Notes under the pieces: model-generated
Databases searched by the model: none
Told to the model about the DNA's origin: nothing
What the model saw: the letters and a program-made list of their open reading frames with translations, nothing else
Position numbers and translations under genes: made by a program
In this document: positions 41,980 through 51,591 of the stretch, piece after piece
Layout of the letters: the number at the start of each line of letters is the position of its first letter
Numbering within the stretch: position 1 is the first letter of the stretch
Source: Deltaproteobacteria bacterium
GTDB taxonomy: Bacteria; Myxococcota_A; Polyangia; Polyangiales; Polyangiaceae
Reading direction: 5' to 3'
Length of the DNA: 64,000 nt
NCBI GenBank assembly: GCA_016218915.1
Contig: JACRCQ010000037.1
Coordinates: 1-64,000, forward strand

Positions 41980-44136
41980 TCATTCGTAGGTGTAAAGAAG
42001 CCACGCTCGCACGGTCGAGGCCGCATCCGTGTAGGCGGTCCCCGCAGCGTCCGTGGCCGAGCAGAACTTGCCGTCCCAGTCTGCGTGCCAGTTCCACACC
42101 ACGGTCGCCGCTTGTCCCACCGTTCCCAGACGCGACACGTCGAGGTACGAGAATCCGCGCCCGAGCCCTGCGGTCACCGGCGTCGGCGCCAGCGTGTAGG
42201 TCGCCCCGCCCACCGGCGGACTTGCAGCCTGCCCTGCCGCGAACGAGAAGGCCATGGCGCCGGAGACGGCAAACCGGTTCTGTCCGGAGGCAGCGTCGGA
42301 ATCGCCGCAGATGCCCAGGCGCACCACGCGAATCGACTTTCCTGCCTGCGCCGCAATGGTTCCGATGGTGAAGTTGGGAAGACCCGCTGCCGGCGTCACT
42401 CCTGTGAGCACGGCGTAGCACTTGCCGTTCTGACACACGTTGCCCGCGCAATCGGCTGCAACGCTGCACGCTTTGCCTGTGGCGCACTTGCCGCAGCTGC
42501 CACCGCAATCCACGTCGGTCTCGCTGCCGTTCTTCAGACCGTCCGTGCACGACGCCACACACACGTTACCGGTGCACGCGCCGGTCGTGCAGTCGGCGGC
42601 GACCAGACAGGCGAGGCCGATACCGCAGGCCGGACAGACCTGCCCGCCGCAATCGATGTCGGTCTCGACGCCGTTCTTGGTGCTGTCGGTGCACTTGGGC
42701 GACTGGCACAGCGAGGAGGTGCACACGGCGCTGACGCAATCGGAGGCCACAGCGCAGTGCAGGTTGTCGCCGCACTTCTGGCAGCTCGGTCCGCCGCAAT
42801 CGGTGTCGGTCTCTGCGCCATTCTTGACGAGGTCGTTGCACGCCGGGGCCTGGCAGAGCCCTGAGGCGCACACGCCGCTCGCGCAATCCGCATTCAGCGT
42901 GCACGTGCTGCCTTCCGGGCACGGCGGGCAGGCCGCGCCACCGCAGTCCAGCGCGGCTTCCCCTCCATTCTTCACTCCGTCCGTGCAGGTCGCGACCGCG
43001 CACGTCCCGTTCACGCACACGCCGTCCAGGCAGTCGCTGGCTTTCAGGCACCCTTGTCCGGCGGGACACTTGGCGCACGAGCCGCCGCAATCCAGCCCGG
43101 TCTCGTCGCCGTTCTTGATCAGATCCTGGCAGTTCGCCGCCTGGCACACGTCGTTGATGCAGTAGTTGCTCGCGCAGTCGCTATGGGCCACGCACGCAAG
43201 ACCAGGGCCGCAGCCGGGGCACACGGAGCCGCAGTCCAGGTCGCTCTCGGTACCGTTCTTCACGCCGTCGTAGCAGGACGGAGCGAGGCACACGTTGTTG
43301 GTGCACACACCGGTGACGCAATCGGTCCCCTTGACGCAGGTCTTTCCGATCGCGCAATCCGGACAGATTCCCCCGCAATCCACATCGGTCTCGGTTCCAT
43401 TCCACGCGCCGTCGGTGCACCCGGACGGTTGGCACACCTGGCTCGTGCACTGCGAGCTTTCGCAGTCTGTCGCGACGAGGCAGGCGAGCCCGTCCGCGCA
43501 CTTGGCGCAGGTCGTGCCCCCGCAGTCGACATCGGTCTCGCTGCCGTTCTTCAGATTGTCGGTGCACGTTGGAGCCACGCACTTGCCTGCAGTGCAGATC
43601 GTGGACGCGCAATCCTGCCCGCTGTTGCACGTCTTGCCATTGGCGCAGGCAGGACACGACGATCCACCGCAATCGACATCGGACTCGGCTCCATTGTGGG
43701 TGCCGTCGGTGCACGTGGGCGCCTGGCAGATGCCCGACGTGCACGCCCCGCTGCTGCAGTCCACCCCCGATTTGCAGACCTTGCCGTCTTGACACTTCGG
43801 GCAGCTGGGCCCGCCGCAGTCCACGTCGGTCTCGTCGCCGTTCTGGATCGAATCGGAGCATCCGGGTCCAGGCGGTGTGTCCGACGGAGCATCTGTGGGC
43901 GCGTCCGTGGCATCCGGCACACCAGCATCGCCAGCCGCGCCGGCTGCCCCATCCGTCTGCCCGCCGCCGGTCCCTGCTGCGCCGCCATCCGGCGGAGAGG
44001 CGTCCGAGCCAGCATCCTGGGAAGGCGACGAACCTGCTGTACCCCCGGGCTGGCTTTCACCGCCTGAGCCGCAGGCACCAGCGAAGATGCCGAAGGCTAC
44101 GACGACCGCCGCGATGCAAGGCTTGCGGGTAGGCAT
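41980..44136 (-). CDS. Lipoprotein with ten 49-residue Cys-rich repeats
   Basis: About 718 residues. GGAGA upstream of ATG 44136 and lipobox IFAGAC (Cys22) fix the start; the frame extends to 44295 without protein character. After a Gly/Asp linker come ten tandem repeats of about 49 residues: C-x-D-x2-x-NGxETDVDCGGxxCPxC, G-x2-C-x5-DC-x2-G-x-C-x4-C-x-x-P. Each has 8-10 Cys, so a long rod of disulfide-linked modules is likely. The last 150 residues form a beta-rich globular domain (FTIGTIAAQAGKSIRVVRLGI, WNWHADWDGKFCSATD). It should be exposed at the surface; function unknown. Confidence 0.87.
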   Translation of the reverse strand: MPTRKPCIAAVVVAFGIFAGACGSGGESQPGGTAGSSPSQDAGSDASPPDGGAAGTGGGQTDGAAGAAGDAGVPDATDAPTDAPSDTPPGPGCSDSIQNGDETDVDCGGPSCPKCQDGKVCKSGVDCSSGACTSGICQAPTCTDGTHNGAESDVDCGGSSCPACANGKTCNSGQDCASTICTAGKCVAPTCTDNLKNGSETDVDCGGTTCAKCADGLACLVATDCESSQCTSQVCQPSGCTDGAWNGTETDVDCGGICPDCAIGKTCVKGTDCVTGVCTNNVCLAPSCYDGVKNGTESDLDCGSVCPGCGPGLACVAHSDCASNYCINDVCQAANCQDLIKNGDETGLDCGGSCAKCPAGQGCLKASDCLDGVCVNGTCAVATCTDGVKNGGEAALDCGGAACPPCPEGSTCTLNADCASGVCASGLCQAPACNDLVKNGAETDTDCGGPSCQKCGDNLHCAVASDCVSAVCTSSLCQSPKCTDSTKNGVETDIDCGGQVCPACGIGLACLVAADCTTGACTGNVCVASCTDGLKNGSETDVDCGGSCGKCATGKACSVAADCAGNVCQNGKCYAVLTGVTPAAGLPNFTIGTIAAQAGKSIRVVRLGICGDSDAASGQNRFAVSGAMAFSFAAGQAASPPVGGATYTLAPTPVTAGLGRGFSYLDVSRLGTVGQAATVVWNWHADWDGKFCSATDAAGTAYTDAASTVRAWLLYTYE
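42400..43865 (-). repeat. Ten 147-bp coding repeats
   Basis: Ten tandem units of roughly 147 bp encode the Cys-rich modules. The stretch coding DVDCGG (plus-strand form CCGCAATCNACATCGGTCTC) recurs near-identically while the rest has diverged, so the duplications are old or under selection for the Cys framework. Boundaries are approximate. Confidence 0.85.
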
Positions 44137-44325
44137 GGAAACGTTCTCCTGTACGAAGGCAGGCATCGACACCGGATCAGGAAGAATAGCCTGTCGCTGG
44201 AGCCGGATCCATCCCGGAGCTTGGCAGGGTTGACGCCGGTCGGGCGGGCAATTCGCAGACGGCCGGAGATCGCAGCGCCCCCCTTGCGAGTCCATGCCGC
44301 AGGAGCCTGCGATGGGCAGGATGCG

Positions 44326-44730
44326 CTAGGGATGCCGCGCTTCGCCGAGCAGCTGAAGGCCACTGCCCTCGGAAAGCTCGAACCCCGCGATCTTGATGAC
44401 CCCCTTGCACTCGGGGGGAAGCACGATCCCCACGGTCGCGCTCGGAGTGCATTGCAGGTTCTGGCACAACGACAAGCACGTGTCGTAGGTGGCGCCCACG
44501 GCCACGGCCCGGGAGCAATCCAGCCCGGTCTTGGAGTCCGCGATGCAAGAAGCCTTGTTGACCGGCGTCGGGTTCGTCTTCGTGCACGTCTCCATCTTGC
44601 CGCAGAGCACCTCGACCAGCTGCTCGCACTTCGCCTGGTACGGGGAGTTGTTCGGTGCGTCAGAGTCCGAGCACGCTACCGGCAGAACCGCGAGCGCACA
44701 TGCGATGAATCCACGAGCAAGTCGAAGCAT
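44326..44730 (-). CDS. Small Cys-containing lipoprotein
   Basis: Encodes 134 residues from ATG 44730, which places lipobox VLPVAC (Cys20) after a good signal peptide; an in-frame upstream start at 44787 would spoil it. The mature part has eight Cys in helical spacing (YQAKCEQLVEVLCGKMETCTK, CIADSKTGLDC, CLSLCQNLQC), a pattern seen in many short myxobacterial lipoproteins. No family assigned. A 189-bp gap separates it from the repeat lipoprotein downstream. Confidence 0.78.
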   Translation of the reverse strand: MLRLARGFIACALAVLPVACSDSDAPNNSPYQAKCEQLVEVLCGKMETCTKTNPTPVNKASCIADSKTGLDCSRAVAVGATYDTCLSLCQNLQCTPSATVGIVLPPECKGVIKIAGFELSEGSGLQLLGEARHP

Positions 44731-44848
44731 CCCTGACTCCCGCCCGGTGTTGTGCACACCCGCCAATGGCCATTTCGACGAAGCCACCGTGAGATGATAC
44801 GCGGACGTCGATGGTGGATTCCCCCAAATCGATCCGCGCAGGCTTGCC

Positions 44849-45451
44849 TCAGGGCAGCTCCAGGCTGAGCTCGATCCAGGCGCGCGTCAGCTCTTCGCCC
44901 CAGAACCTGGCCGGAACCATGGCGATGGGCTCGATGTCGGGATGCACCAGGACAGGCAGGAACACGGAGGCGAGGTAGGGCCTGGGAAGGAGCGACGGAT
45001 ACACCACCAGACAGGACAGCTGAAGCTTCTGAAACCTCGCGATTGCCCTGGGAACATCGACCTTGCCCACCTGAGCTTGCGTGACCCGCAGCTGGCTGGC
45101 GAAGTCGCAGAGCTTCTTGTCCACCGGCAGCGCCCCTGTCAGCAGCTGCTCGATCTCCACGGCCGCACGGTGCAGATCGTCGAGATCGTAGTAGTCGCCG
45201 TCGCTCACCGACGGAAAGATCGCTCTCGCGAAGGCGGCGTTCTCGCCTGGGGAGTACAAGCATTCATGGGCGGTGATCACCACCGCCATCAAGACTTCGC
45301 TGTCCCGGGTCAGGAAGCTCAGAGCCTCGTGAGCCCGCCACAGCGGGTGCACGCAGTCCATTCCCGCTGGAGGCGTGGGATGAGGAAGCCCTGCGAGCTT
45401 GCGCGGCGTTGGACCCAGATTCCTACGTACGCCCTCGAGCAGCCTACGCAT
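44849..45451 (-). CDS. Conserved-looking cytosolic protein, partner of the giant TPR protein
   Basis: About 200 residues. ATG 45451, with GGAG six bases upstream, overlaps the end of the 1706-residue gene by 8 bp; a GTG at 45463 is an alternative. No signal peptide or membrane segment. It contains ALSFLTRDSEVLMAVVITAHECLYSPGENAAFARAIFPSVSDGDYYDLDDLHRAA and a C-terminal LVVYPSLLPRPYLASVFLPVLVHPDIEPIAMVPARFWGEEL. I do not recognise it. Overlap implies translational coupling with the TPR protein. Confidence 0.72.
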   Translation of the reverse strand: MRRLLEGVRRNLGPTPRKLAGLPHPTPPAGMDCVHPLWRAHEALSFLTRDSEVLMAVVITAHECLYSPGENAAFARAIFPSVSDGDYYDLDDLHRAAVEIEQLLTGALPVDKKLCDFASQLRVTQAQVGKVDVPRAIARFQKLQLSCLVVYPSLLPRPYLASVFLPVLVHPDIEPIAMVPARFWGEELTRAWIELSLELP

Positions 45452-48400
45452 GGTCGTCTCCACTTCCGATGTAGGCCAGAATCCGGATCGAAATCAGCAG
45501 CAGGGCCAGGAAGCCGAGTCCGACGTAGGTGACGACTGCGAATGCCTTGTCCACGATCGGCAGGAGCAGCAGAGGAACCACCAACACGATCCACCGCACA
45601 TGCGCATACGCCATCGCATCGAGCGTGAGCATGTCAGCGGCAAGACGAGCCCGGACCCGATAGACGTCCCAGGCGAACTGGGTGAGCGTCTGCGCCGCAT
45701 AGATCGGTGGCATCTTGCCCGAATTCTCATGCCAGGCGCGCACGCGGTCTCGCCCTTGCACCGATCGCACCGCGACCATGATCCGTGTCATCGTGAGGTA
45801 GTACACATGGCGCGGATCGAGCAGCGGCTCGCTCACGCCTTCGATCAACAGGCTCGCACTGGCGATCTTGCCGGCAAGCGCGCTCTCGAACGCGCCCAGC
45901 ACCGCAAGCCTGGACCTCGTGGCTGCGTGGCTGTCGAGCTTCAGGCCGCGCCGGCACGCGGCTGCGCTCGCGCCGGTCATCCAGGCGCCTCGCAAGGCGA
46001 TGGCCACCGCGTGACAGCCCCGTGCGCTCAGCTTGCGCCGGCGCCATCCGCTGCACCACCACGCTGCGGTCCACAGCTGCCCGCTGTCGACCAGATCGAT
46101 CGCTGCCTGCTCCCAGAGCTCGTCGTTGGACCGCAGCCAGCCCCTCAGCCGCCAGCAGACCTTGCGTCCGGATCCGCGCAGCTCCTGGACTGCACCGCCC
46201 AGCAGCGTATGCAGCGCGATTCGTGAGCGAGCGCTGTTCGGTGCCCAGCCGGGGAGCGCATCGAGCAGGCTGGCTCCGCGACGCGACGCTTCCGTGGCTG
46301 CCCACCAGGCGACAGCCCTGGGATGCGCGTCCGGGTCATCGCAGATGGCTCCAAGCTGCTCGTGCAGCTCCGTGCAGTAGCCAGCGCGAAGGAAGCCGAG
46401 GCGACATCGATCAATCCAGGCCGGATCCGACTCCTGGCGCAGACACAGCTTGCGCAAGCGGATCGAGGCAGCATCCGGATCGTCGCGCTCGAGCGCCAGC
46501 AGCAGCGCCGGAACATCGGCCTGGGAAGGCTCGGTGCGCTCGATCTCTTGCACGGCGCGCTCCGCGAGCGCGAGATCTCCGGCGAGGCGCGCAACGTGGA
46601 AGGTCCGAAGGGCAAGCTCCGGCTCACAGCCGCCGATGTCCAGGGATCGCGCGAACTCGGCGAGGCCGGTCTTGCGCTTGCCCAGGGTCATCAGGATGTG
46701 GGCGTACCAGGTGCGCACCAGCCGCGATGTGGGAAGAAGCCGCAGCAGTCGCTCGCAAGCTCGTTGGCTCCCGGCCAGGTTGTGCCTCTGGCTCTCCCAC
46801 TGGATGAGGTCCGCCCAGCCCTGGGTGTACTCAGGCGCCTGTGCGAGCAGATCCTGGAGCCTCGCAAGCCCGGCTTCGACGTCGCCTGTCACCCAATGCA
46901 CCCAAGCTTCGACCGCGCGCAGGTCGACTGGAACCTTGGACAAGGCCGTAGGCTTGCAGGCGGCCAGCGCTTCATCACGACGCCCCAGCTGCACCAGCAG
47001 CCGTGCCGCTGCGGCGTGCGCCGAGACGTTTCCTGGGTGATCCGCCTGGACCGCACGGCAGATCCCCAAGGCTTCCTCGAATTGATCTGCAGCGGCCGCC
47101 AGGCCCGCCTTGAGCAGCTGCAGGCTTGCGCTCCACGGGCGCGCGTCTGCCAGCTCCAGGATGATCGCTTTGGCTCGGGCTGACAGCTCGGGGGTGGACG
47201 ACCAGCTGAAGAGCAGGTCGCCCGCCTGCTCGTTGTCCGAATCGAGGTCGAGCGCGCGCTCCAGCACGGCCAAGGCCTCAGGATCGCCTCCGCGCCGCAG
47301 CATGACGGCGAGGCTCAGGCGCACGTTGCTGTCGAGCGGGAAGGCGGTCAGGGCTCGCTGCAGCACGCTGCGGGCGCGCTCGACGTCCCCCTGTCGCTCC
47401 AGGATGCGCGCAAGCCGGATGGCAGGTTGCGCGGAGCTCGAATCGAGCATCACGGCGTGCTCGAGCGCGCTGCGCTGCAGCTCGATGCTGCCGCGCAGCT
47501 CTGCCAGCTCCGCGACTTCCGCGTGGCACTGGCTGACCATGGGAAACCGCTCGAGCATCGTGACCGCAAGGTCTTCGGCCTGCTCCGTCTGGCCAGCGAG
47601 CAGGCGTTGCCGGATGCAAAGACACCAGGTCGCCCAGCTCTCGGGACGCGCCTTGCGCAGCTCGTCCACGGTAGACAGAAGCGCTTCCGGCTCGCAATGA
47701 GCCCGCGCCGCATGGTGCCACGCCAGGATCGTCTCCGGGTGGATCCCCCCGACGACCCACTGCTCGGCGATCGCGTCGAGAAGCGACTTGCGCCCCTGCG
47801 CCGACCGGTCGAGGGCGAGGATCTCCAGCAGCGCCGGCCCTGCGTCCGGCTGCCTGCGAAGCGCCTCGTGCAGCGCGGCCATCCCTGCCGGCTCGTCACC
47901 CTCCCGCAGCAGCAGGCTCGCCTGCACGCAGAACGTCGCAGGGTCCTCGGGCGCAAGACGCACCGCTTCTTGCACAGCCTCGTGCGCCTGCTGGAACTCC
48001 CCCTTGGACGCAAGCGCCAGCACCAGCTCCCGGTGTGCCCAGGCGTCCGCTGGATCCACTTCCAGAAGATGCTTCACGGCCTGGGTCCGTGCCACGGGAT
48101 CCGAATGCTCCAACCACGCTGCCTGCAGACGTCGCAGCGCCCGGTGGTAGGGGAACTGCGCGATCATGATGCCGAAGTGAGCGTCTGCCGCAGCCCTTCC
48201 CTGCAGCGCTGCGAGCAATGCGATCACGTTGCGCTGCGCGTCCTCCGCAAACGGCTCGAGCCGGAGCACTTCGCGCCAGAGCTCCAGAAGCTCGCTCGCC
48301 GAGGCTGTGCGGGAGGCGATCGCGCAGCTGGCTCTCAACCACTCCGCTTCGCGAACGCGCCCGCGGGCAGCCTGCAAGAGCTCCTGTGCACGCCCCAGCC

Positions 48401-50564
48401 GTCCGAAGACCGCGTGCTCCCGCGCTGCAAAGAGCAGGAGCTCACCGTCCTCGCTTCGCTGCGCCAGTGCGGAGTCGAGCCGTCCGAACGCTTCGGCTGT
48501 GCGATCCAGGGCCTGCAGCGCCCAGAACAGCGTCGAGACAGGCGCACCGGATTGGTCTCCGAGCCGCTGCGCCCTCGCCTCGATGAGCGCGAGAGCCGGC
48601 GCGCTCTTGCGCCGCATCAGGCTGGCCACGAAGTAGGCGCGCGCGTACGTCTCGTTCCGATCGCGCAGGCACGACGCGAATCGCCAGCCGTCCAGGGCAT
48701 CGTCGAACCGTCGCCTGGCCCACAGCACGTTGGCCCGCTCCGCAATGATGTCCGCATCCACGGGCGACGCGCGCAGAGCGCGGCGCAGCAGCTTCCGTCC
48801 ACGGCCCGATGTGCGGGGATCATAGGCCAGCTCGCTTGCCAGGCGCATCAGCACCCAAGACGACGCATCGTCCCGGGAGCACCACGTCTCGAGGCGCGCG
48901 AGCAGCTCGCCGCGAGGAGCAATCCGATCCATGGCGGCGCAGGCGTCGAGCTGGGCGCGAGCATCCTGCGGATAGAGACCAAGCTGCGCCTCTGCCGCCT
49001 GGAGCAGCGCTGCGTGGTCCTGATCGTAGGCGGCCAGCGCCCGACGCGCTGCAATCGCCAGCCTGGAGCCGGGCGCCTGTGCCTCCAGCTCGTCGAGGAT
49101 GCGCGCGGCTGTGGCCCGCTCGTGGACGTCCAGCGCAACCTCCAGGGCGTGAAGCAGATCGTAGAGCGGAGCCTCGCACAGCTCGACCCCTTGCAGCAGC
49201 TCTGCCTTGGCCTTGGGCACGAACGCCATGCCGCGGGGCCCCCAAGGCGCCTGCTGGTCGAGCAGCCCGGGCGCGTCCGCCTTCAGCTCCGAGTCGAGAT
49301 CCGGGTCCCGAATCAGCCACAGGCCGCGCACTTCGTCATACCCCATCACCACGTGCGCGTGTCCCGAGGAAGGATACGCCGTATGCAGCGCGAACGGCAC
49401 GCCTCGGTCCAGCAGCGTGCGCGCAGACTCCCACGTTGCGCGGAACTCCCGCACGCACCAGCCGTGGTTCTCGACCCAGGCGCGCTCCTTGTGCCGCGGC
49501 GTACCTTCGTAGGAGATGTCCCGGGCGAGCGCAGACGGATCGATCTCGACTCCCCAGTACCCGGCGATCACGGCGAGGGTTGCTGGAACGCAAGTCAGAT
49601 ATCCCTGACGGATCCTGGGAACCTCCAGGCGCACCGTGCGGCCTGCCGGCACGCTCTTCTCGATCCTGCGTGCGAGCCGATCGTAGAACTCGCTCTTCGC
49701 TTCGCGGGCATGGCGTAGCGCACCCTGTCGATCGCCGAGACGCCAGGCGCACTCCGAGAGCGCAGCGGCGATCCTCCCGCGTCCTTCGGGCTCCAGGAGT
49801 GGCGAGGACTCCGCTGCCCGACGAGCCATCGCCTGCGCTTCCTCGTAGCGCTCCAGCTCGAACAACATCCCGTAGAGCTGCATTCGGAGCTCGTGGGACT
49901 CGAGGACTGCGTCCGCGGGCCAGAGCCGCTCGAACGCTTCCTCCCGGCGCCCGAGCTGCCAAAGCACTGCCGCTGCCTGCTGGAGGCTCGGTCGACTTCT
50001 GGGGCGTTTCGCGAGGTCCTCGAGCACGACCTCAAGGGCGTCTTGCAGGCGGTCCTCGGCCTGCAGCCTCGCGGAGCGCATCAACGGCAGAATGCACTCC
50101 TCAGGATTGCATTCGCCCACCCTTGCCAGCTGCTGGTCGGCTGTCTCGAAGTCGCGCATCACGATGGCGACTTGCGCCCTGGCTACGTGGTATTCCGCCA
50201 TCCTCGGCCCTGGGGAGGCGGAGTGAAGCGGGCGCGACGTGAGCAGCTCGTGGATCTCCAGCGGACCGCGCTTCTCGATCCAGTGCATGGCCGTACGTGC
50301 TCGAACCCGCGCGTCGGACGGCGCACGTCGGTAGGCGCGTGCGCACAACCTTCTTGCGAGAGCGGGCGCCCCCAGGTGGGTAGCGAGGCGGGCACCCACC
50401 ACCCACCCGTCCGCGTCTTTCCACTGCTCCAGGGGACCCAGCGCTTGTGCTGCAGTCCACGCCTGCAGATACAGGGCCTGCTCGCAGAGCTTGTCGATGC
50501 GCTCGATCGCCGGGGCGATATCCTCCTGGCCCAAAGACGGATTGACTGGGGTCGACGCGGCCAT
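45444..50564 (-). CDS. Giant TPR protein with embedded C39-like protease domain and C-terminal membrane segments
   Basis: Encodes 1706 residues. Residues 15-305 and about 470-1600 are TPR-like helix pairs (AYRRAPSDARVRARTAMHWIEKRG, AVRLAPEDPATFCVQASLLLREG). Residues 310-440 look like a papain-like C39/C70-type peptidase: Cys325 in YLTCVPATLAVIAGYWG, His404 in GHAHVVMGYDE and an Asp in WLIRDPDLD. Two hydrophobic helices close the protein (WIVLVVPLLLLPIVDKAF, VVTYVGLGFLALLLISIRIL). C39 domains usually process leader peptides at transporters, but none is encoded nearby. It could be a protease or scaffold at the inner membrane. Confidence 0.82.
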   Translation of the reverse strand: MAASTPVNPSLGQEDIAPAIERIDKLCEQALYLQAWTAAQALGPLEQWKDADGWVVGARLATHLGAPALARRLCARAYRRAPSDARVRARTAMHWIEKRGPLEIHELLTSRPLHSASPGPRMAEYHVARAQVAIVMRDFETADQQLARVGECNPEECILPLMRSARLQAEDRLQDALEVVLEDLAKRPRSRPSLQQAAAVLWQLGRREEAFERLWPADAVLESHELRMQLYGMLFELERYEEAQAMARRAAESSPLLEPEGRGRIAAALSECAWRLGDRQGALRHAREAKSEFYDRLARRIEKSVPAGRTVRLEVPRIRQGYLTCVPATLAVIAGYWGVEIDPSALARDISYEGTPRHKERAWVENHGWCVREFRATWESARTLLDRGVPFALHTAYPSSGHAHVVMGYDEVRGLWLIRDPDLDSELKADAPGLLDQQAPWGPRGMAFVPKAKAELLQGVELCEAPLYDLLHALEVALDVHERATAARILDELEAQAPGSRLAIAARRALAAYDQDHAALLQAAEAQLGLYPQDARAQLDACAAMDRIAPRGELLARLETWCSRDDASSWVLMRLASELAYDPRTSGRGRKLLRRALRASPVDADIIAERANVLWARRRFDDALDGWRFASCLRDRNETYARAYFVASLMRRKSAPALALIEARAQRLGDQSGAPVSTLFWALQALDRTAEAFGRLDSALAQRSEDGELLLFAAREHAVFGRLGRAQELLQAARGRVREAEWLRASCAIASRTASASELLELWREVLRLEPFAEDAQRNVIALLAALQGRAAADAHFGIMIAQFPYHRALRRLQAAWLEHSDPVARTQAVKHLLEVDPADAWAHRELVLALASKGEFQQAHEAVQEAVRLAPEDPATFCVQASLLLREGDEPAGMAALHEALRRQPDAGPALLEILALDRSAQGRKSLLDAIAEQWVVGGIHPETILAWHHAARAHCEPEALLSTVDELRKARPESWATWCLCIRQRLLAGQTEQAEDLAVTMLERFPMVSQCHAEVAELAELRGSIELQRSALEHAVMLDSSSAQPAIRLARILERQGDVERARSVLQRALTAFPLDSNVRLSLAVMLRRGGDPEALAVLERALDLDSDNEQAGDLLFSWSSTPELSARAKAIILELADARPWSASLQLLKAGLAAAADQFEEALGICRAVQADHPGNVSAHAAAARLLVQLGRRDEALAACKPTALSKVPVDLRAVEAWVHWVTGDVEAGLARLQDLLAQAPEYTQGWADLIQWESQRHNLAGSQRACERLLRLLPTSRLVRTWYAHILMTLGKRKTGLAEFARSLDIGGCEPELALRTFHVARLAGDLALAERAVQEIERTEPSQADVPALLLALERDDPDAASIRLRKLCLRQESDPAWIDRCRLGFLRAGYCTELHEQLGAICDDPDAHPRAVAWWAATEASRRGASLLDALPGWAPNSARSRIALHTLLGGAVQELRGSGRKVCWRLRGWLRSNDELWEQAAIDLVDSGQLWTAAWWCSGWRRRKLSARGCHAVAIALRGAWMTGASAAACRRGLKLDSHAATRSRLAVLGAFESALAGKIASASLLIEGVSEPLLDPRHVYYLTMTRIMVAVRSVQGRDRVRAWHENSGKMPPIYAAQTLTQFAWDVYRVRARLAADMLTLDAMAYAHVRWIVLVVPLLLLPIVDKAFAVVTYVGLGFLALLLISIRILAYIGSGDDHA

Positions 50565-50663
50565 TCCGAATGGAACGTTATCACGACGGCGCGGACGCAG
50601 GGCGCGTTCGGATCCCCGTGTGCTTCAATTGACCGGATCGCGCGAAGCCGGTAGTCATGGAGG

Positions 50664-51587
50664 ATGGGACACGGGCCCGCAGCACGGATGTGGAGGTGGT
50701 CGATCCTCGCGGCTGCAATCGCCCCCTGCGCTGCGTCGCTTGCAGGTTGCCCTGCGCCGCCAGGCTCAGGGCTGCGCGCCGCCGCTTCCCAGTCCCCGCC
50801 AGCGATCAGCCCCGTGGCGCCTGCGTCGCATTCTTCGCCGGCCAGCGCGAGCCCAGGGGCCCCATCCGCTCCGATCGCCTCCATCACTCCGTCCGCTGCT
50901 TCGTCGGCGTCCGCTCCGTACGTGGAACCCCCGAGCTCGGGCTGCCCCCGTGGCACCTGGCGACCGAAAGGCTCTTCCGGCCCCTGCCAGTCGGATCCGG
51001 ACGCGGGCCCGCGCACCTGCGGGCACAGCGCGAACTTCCAGCGTGGCGTGCACTGCTGCTGCTCGCCCTCGGATCTGTTGTGCCAGATGGCCTGCGCCGA
51101 AAGCGCGCGTTGGAACACCCCCGCCCCTGCGCCGGAGCTGGCGGACTGCCGCACCAAGTGCAAGGCCGGCAGGGGTTGGGCGTGCTTGAAGTCCGCACTG
51201 TCGCAGGTCGAAGGCTCGCCGTCTCCCAAGCAACGCACGGAAGCCATGAAGACGTTCGAGCGCGCTTGCGAGCTGGGCGCGGATGCGGGCTGCAGGCAGC
51301 TCGCCGAGCGCCACGACACGGAAGACCTCGGGACCGCGTCACCGGCTACAGCGCAGTGGGCGAGCGTGCGGTGCCCGGAAAACGCCATCCACGAGCATCC
51401 CTGTCGCCTGGCTGGGGTCGTGCACGAGCGCGGCTGGGGGACAGTGGCGAATGCCGCCGAGGCGAAGCGGTACTACGACCGGAGCTGCGACATTGCGACG
51501 CGCAGGTGCAAGAGCGATCAGCGCTCGTGTGCATTCGCGAACCGCGTGTGCGCTCAGGCGGCGCAGCTTGCTGCTGCGGCGCACTGA
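50664..51587 (+). CDS. Lipoprotein with Sel1-like C-terminus
   Basis: Encodes 307 residues. Signal peptide and lipobox SLAGC (Cys29 from the ATG at 50664, Cys21 from the ATG at 50688; GGAGG abuts the first). A Ser/Pro/Ala linker is followed by a Cys-rich stretch (CGHSANFQRGVHCCCSPSDLLCQMAC) and helical units such as AMKTFERACELGADAGCRQLAERH and AEAKRYYDRSCDIATRRCK, which match Sel1-like repeats. It is an outer-membrane or periplasmic scaffold. A second frame is open across the same bases but has no signal peptide and is rejected. It converges on the next gene with a 4-bp gap. Confidence 0.78.
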   Translation: MGHGPAARMWRWSILAAAIAPCAASLAGCPAPPGSGLRAAASQSPPAISPVAPASHSSPASASPGAPSAPIASITPSAASSASAPYVEPPSSGCPRGTWRPKGSSGPCQSDPDAGPRTCGHSANFQRGVHCCCSPSDLLCQMACAESARWNTPAPAPELADCRTKCKAGRGWACLKSALSQVEGSPSPKQRTEAMKTFERACELGADAGCRQLAERHDTEDLGTASPATAQWASVRCPENAIHEHPCRLAGVVHERGWGTVANAAEAKRYYDRSCDIATRRCKSDQRSCAFANRVCAQAAQLAAAAH

Positions 51588-51591
51588 TCCG

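Noticed and set aside
42400..43865. Regular ~147-bp repeats considered as CRISPR
   Set aside because: Units are contiguous, in frame and encode a Cys-rich module; there are no unique spacers and no cas genes.
47427..49718. A 763-codon plus-strand frame opposite the giant TPR gene
   Set aside because: His/Arg/Gln-rich shadow typical of antisense frames in high-GC DNA; the minus-strand frame has TPR and C39 motifs.
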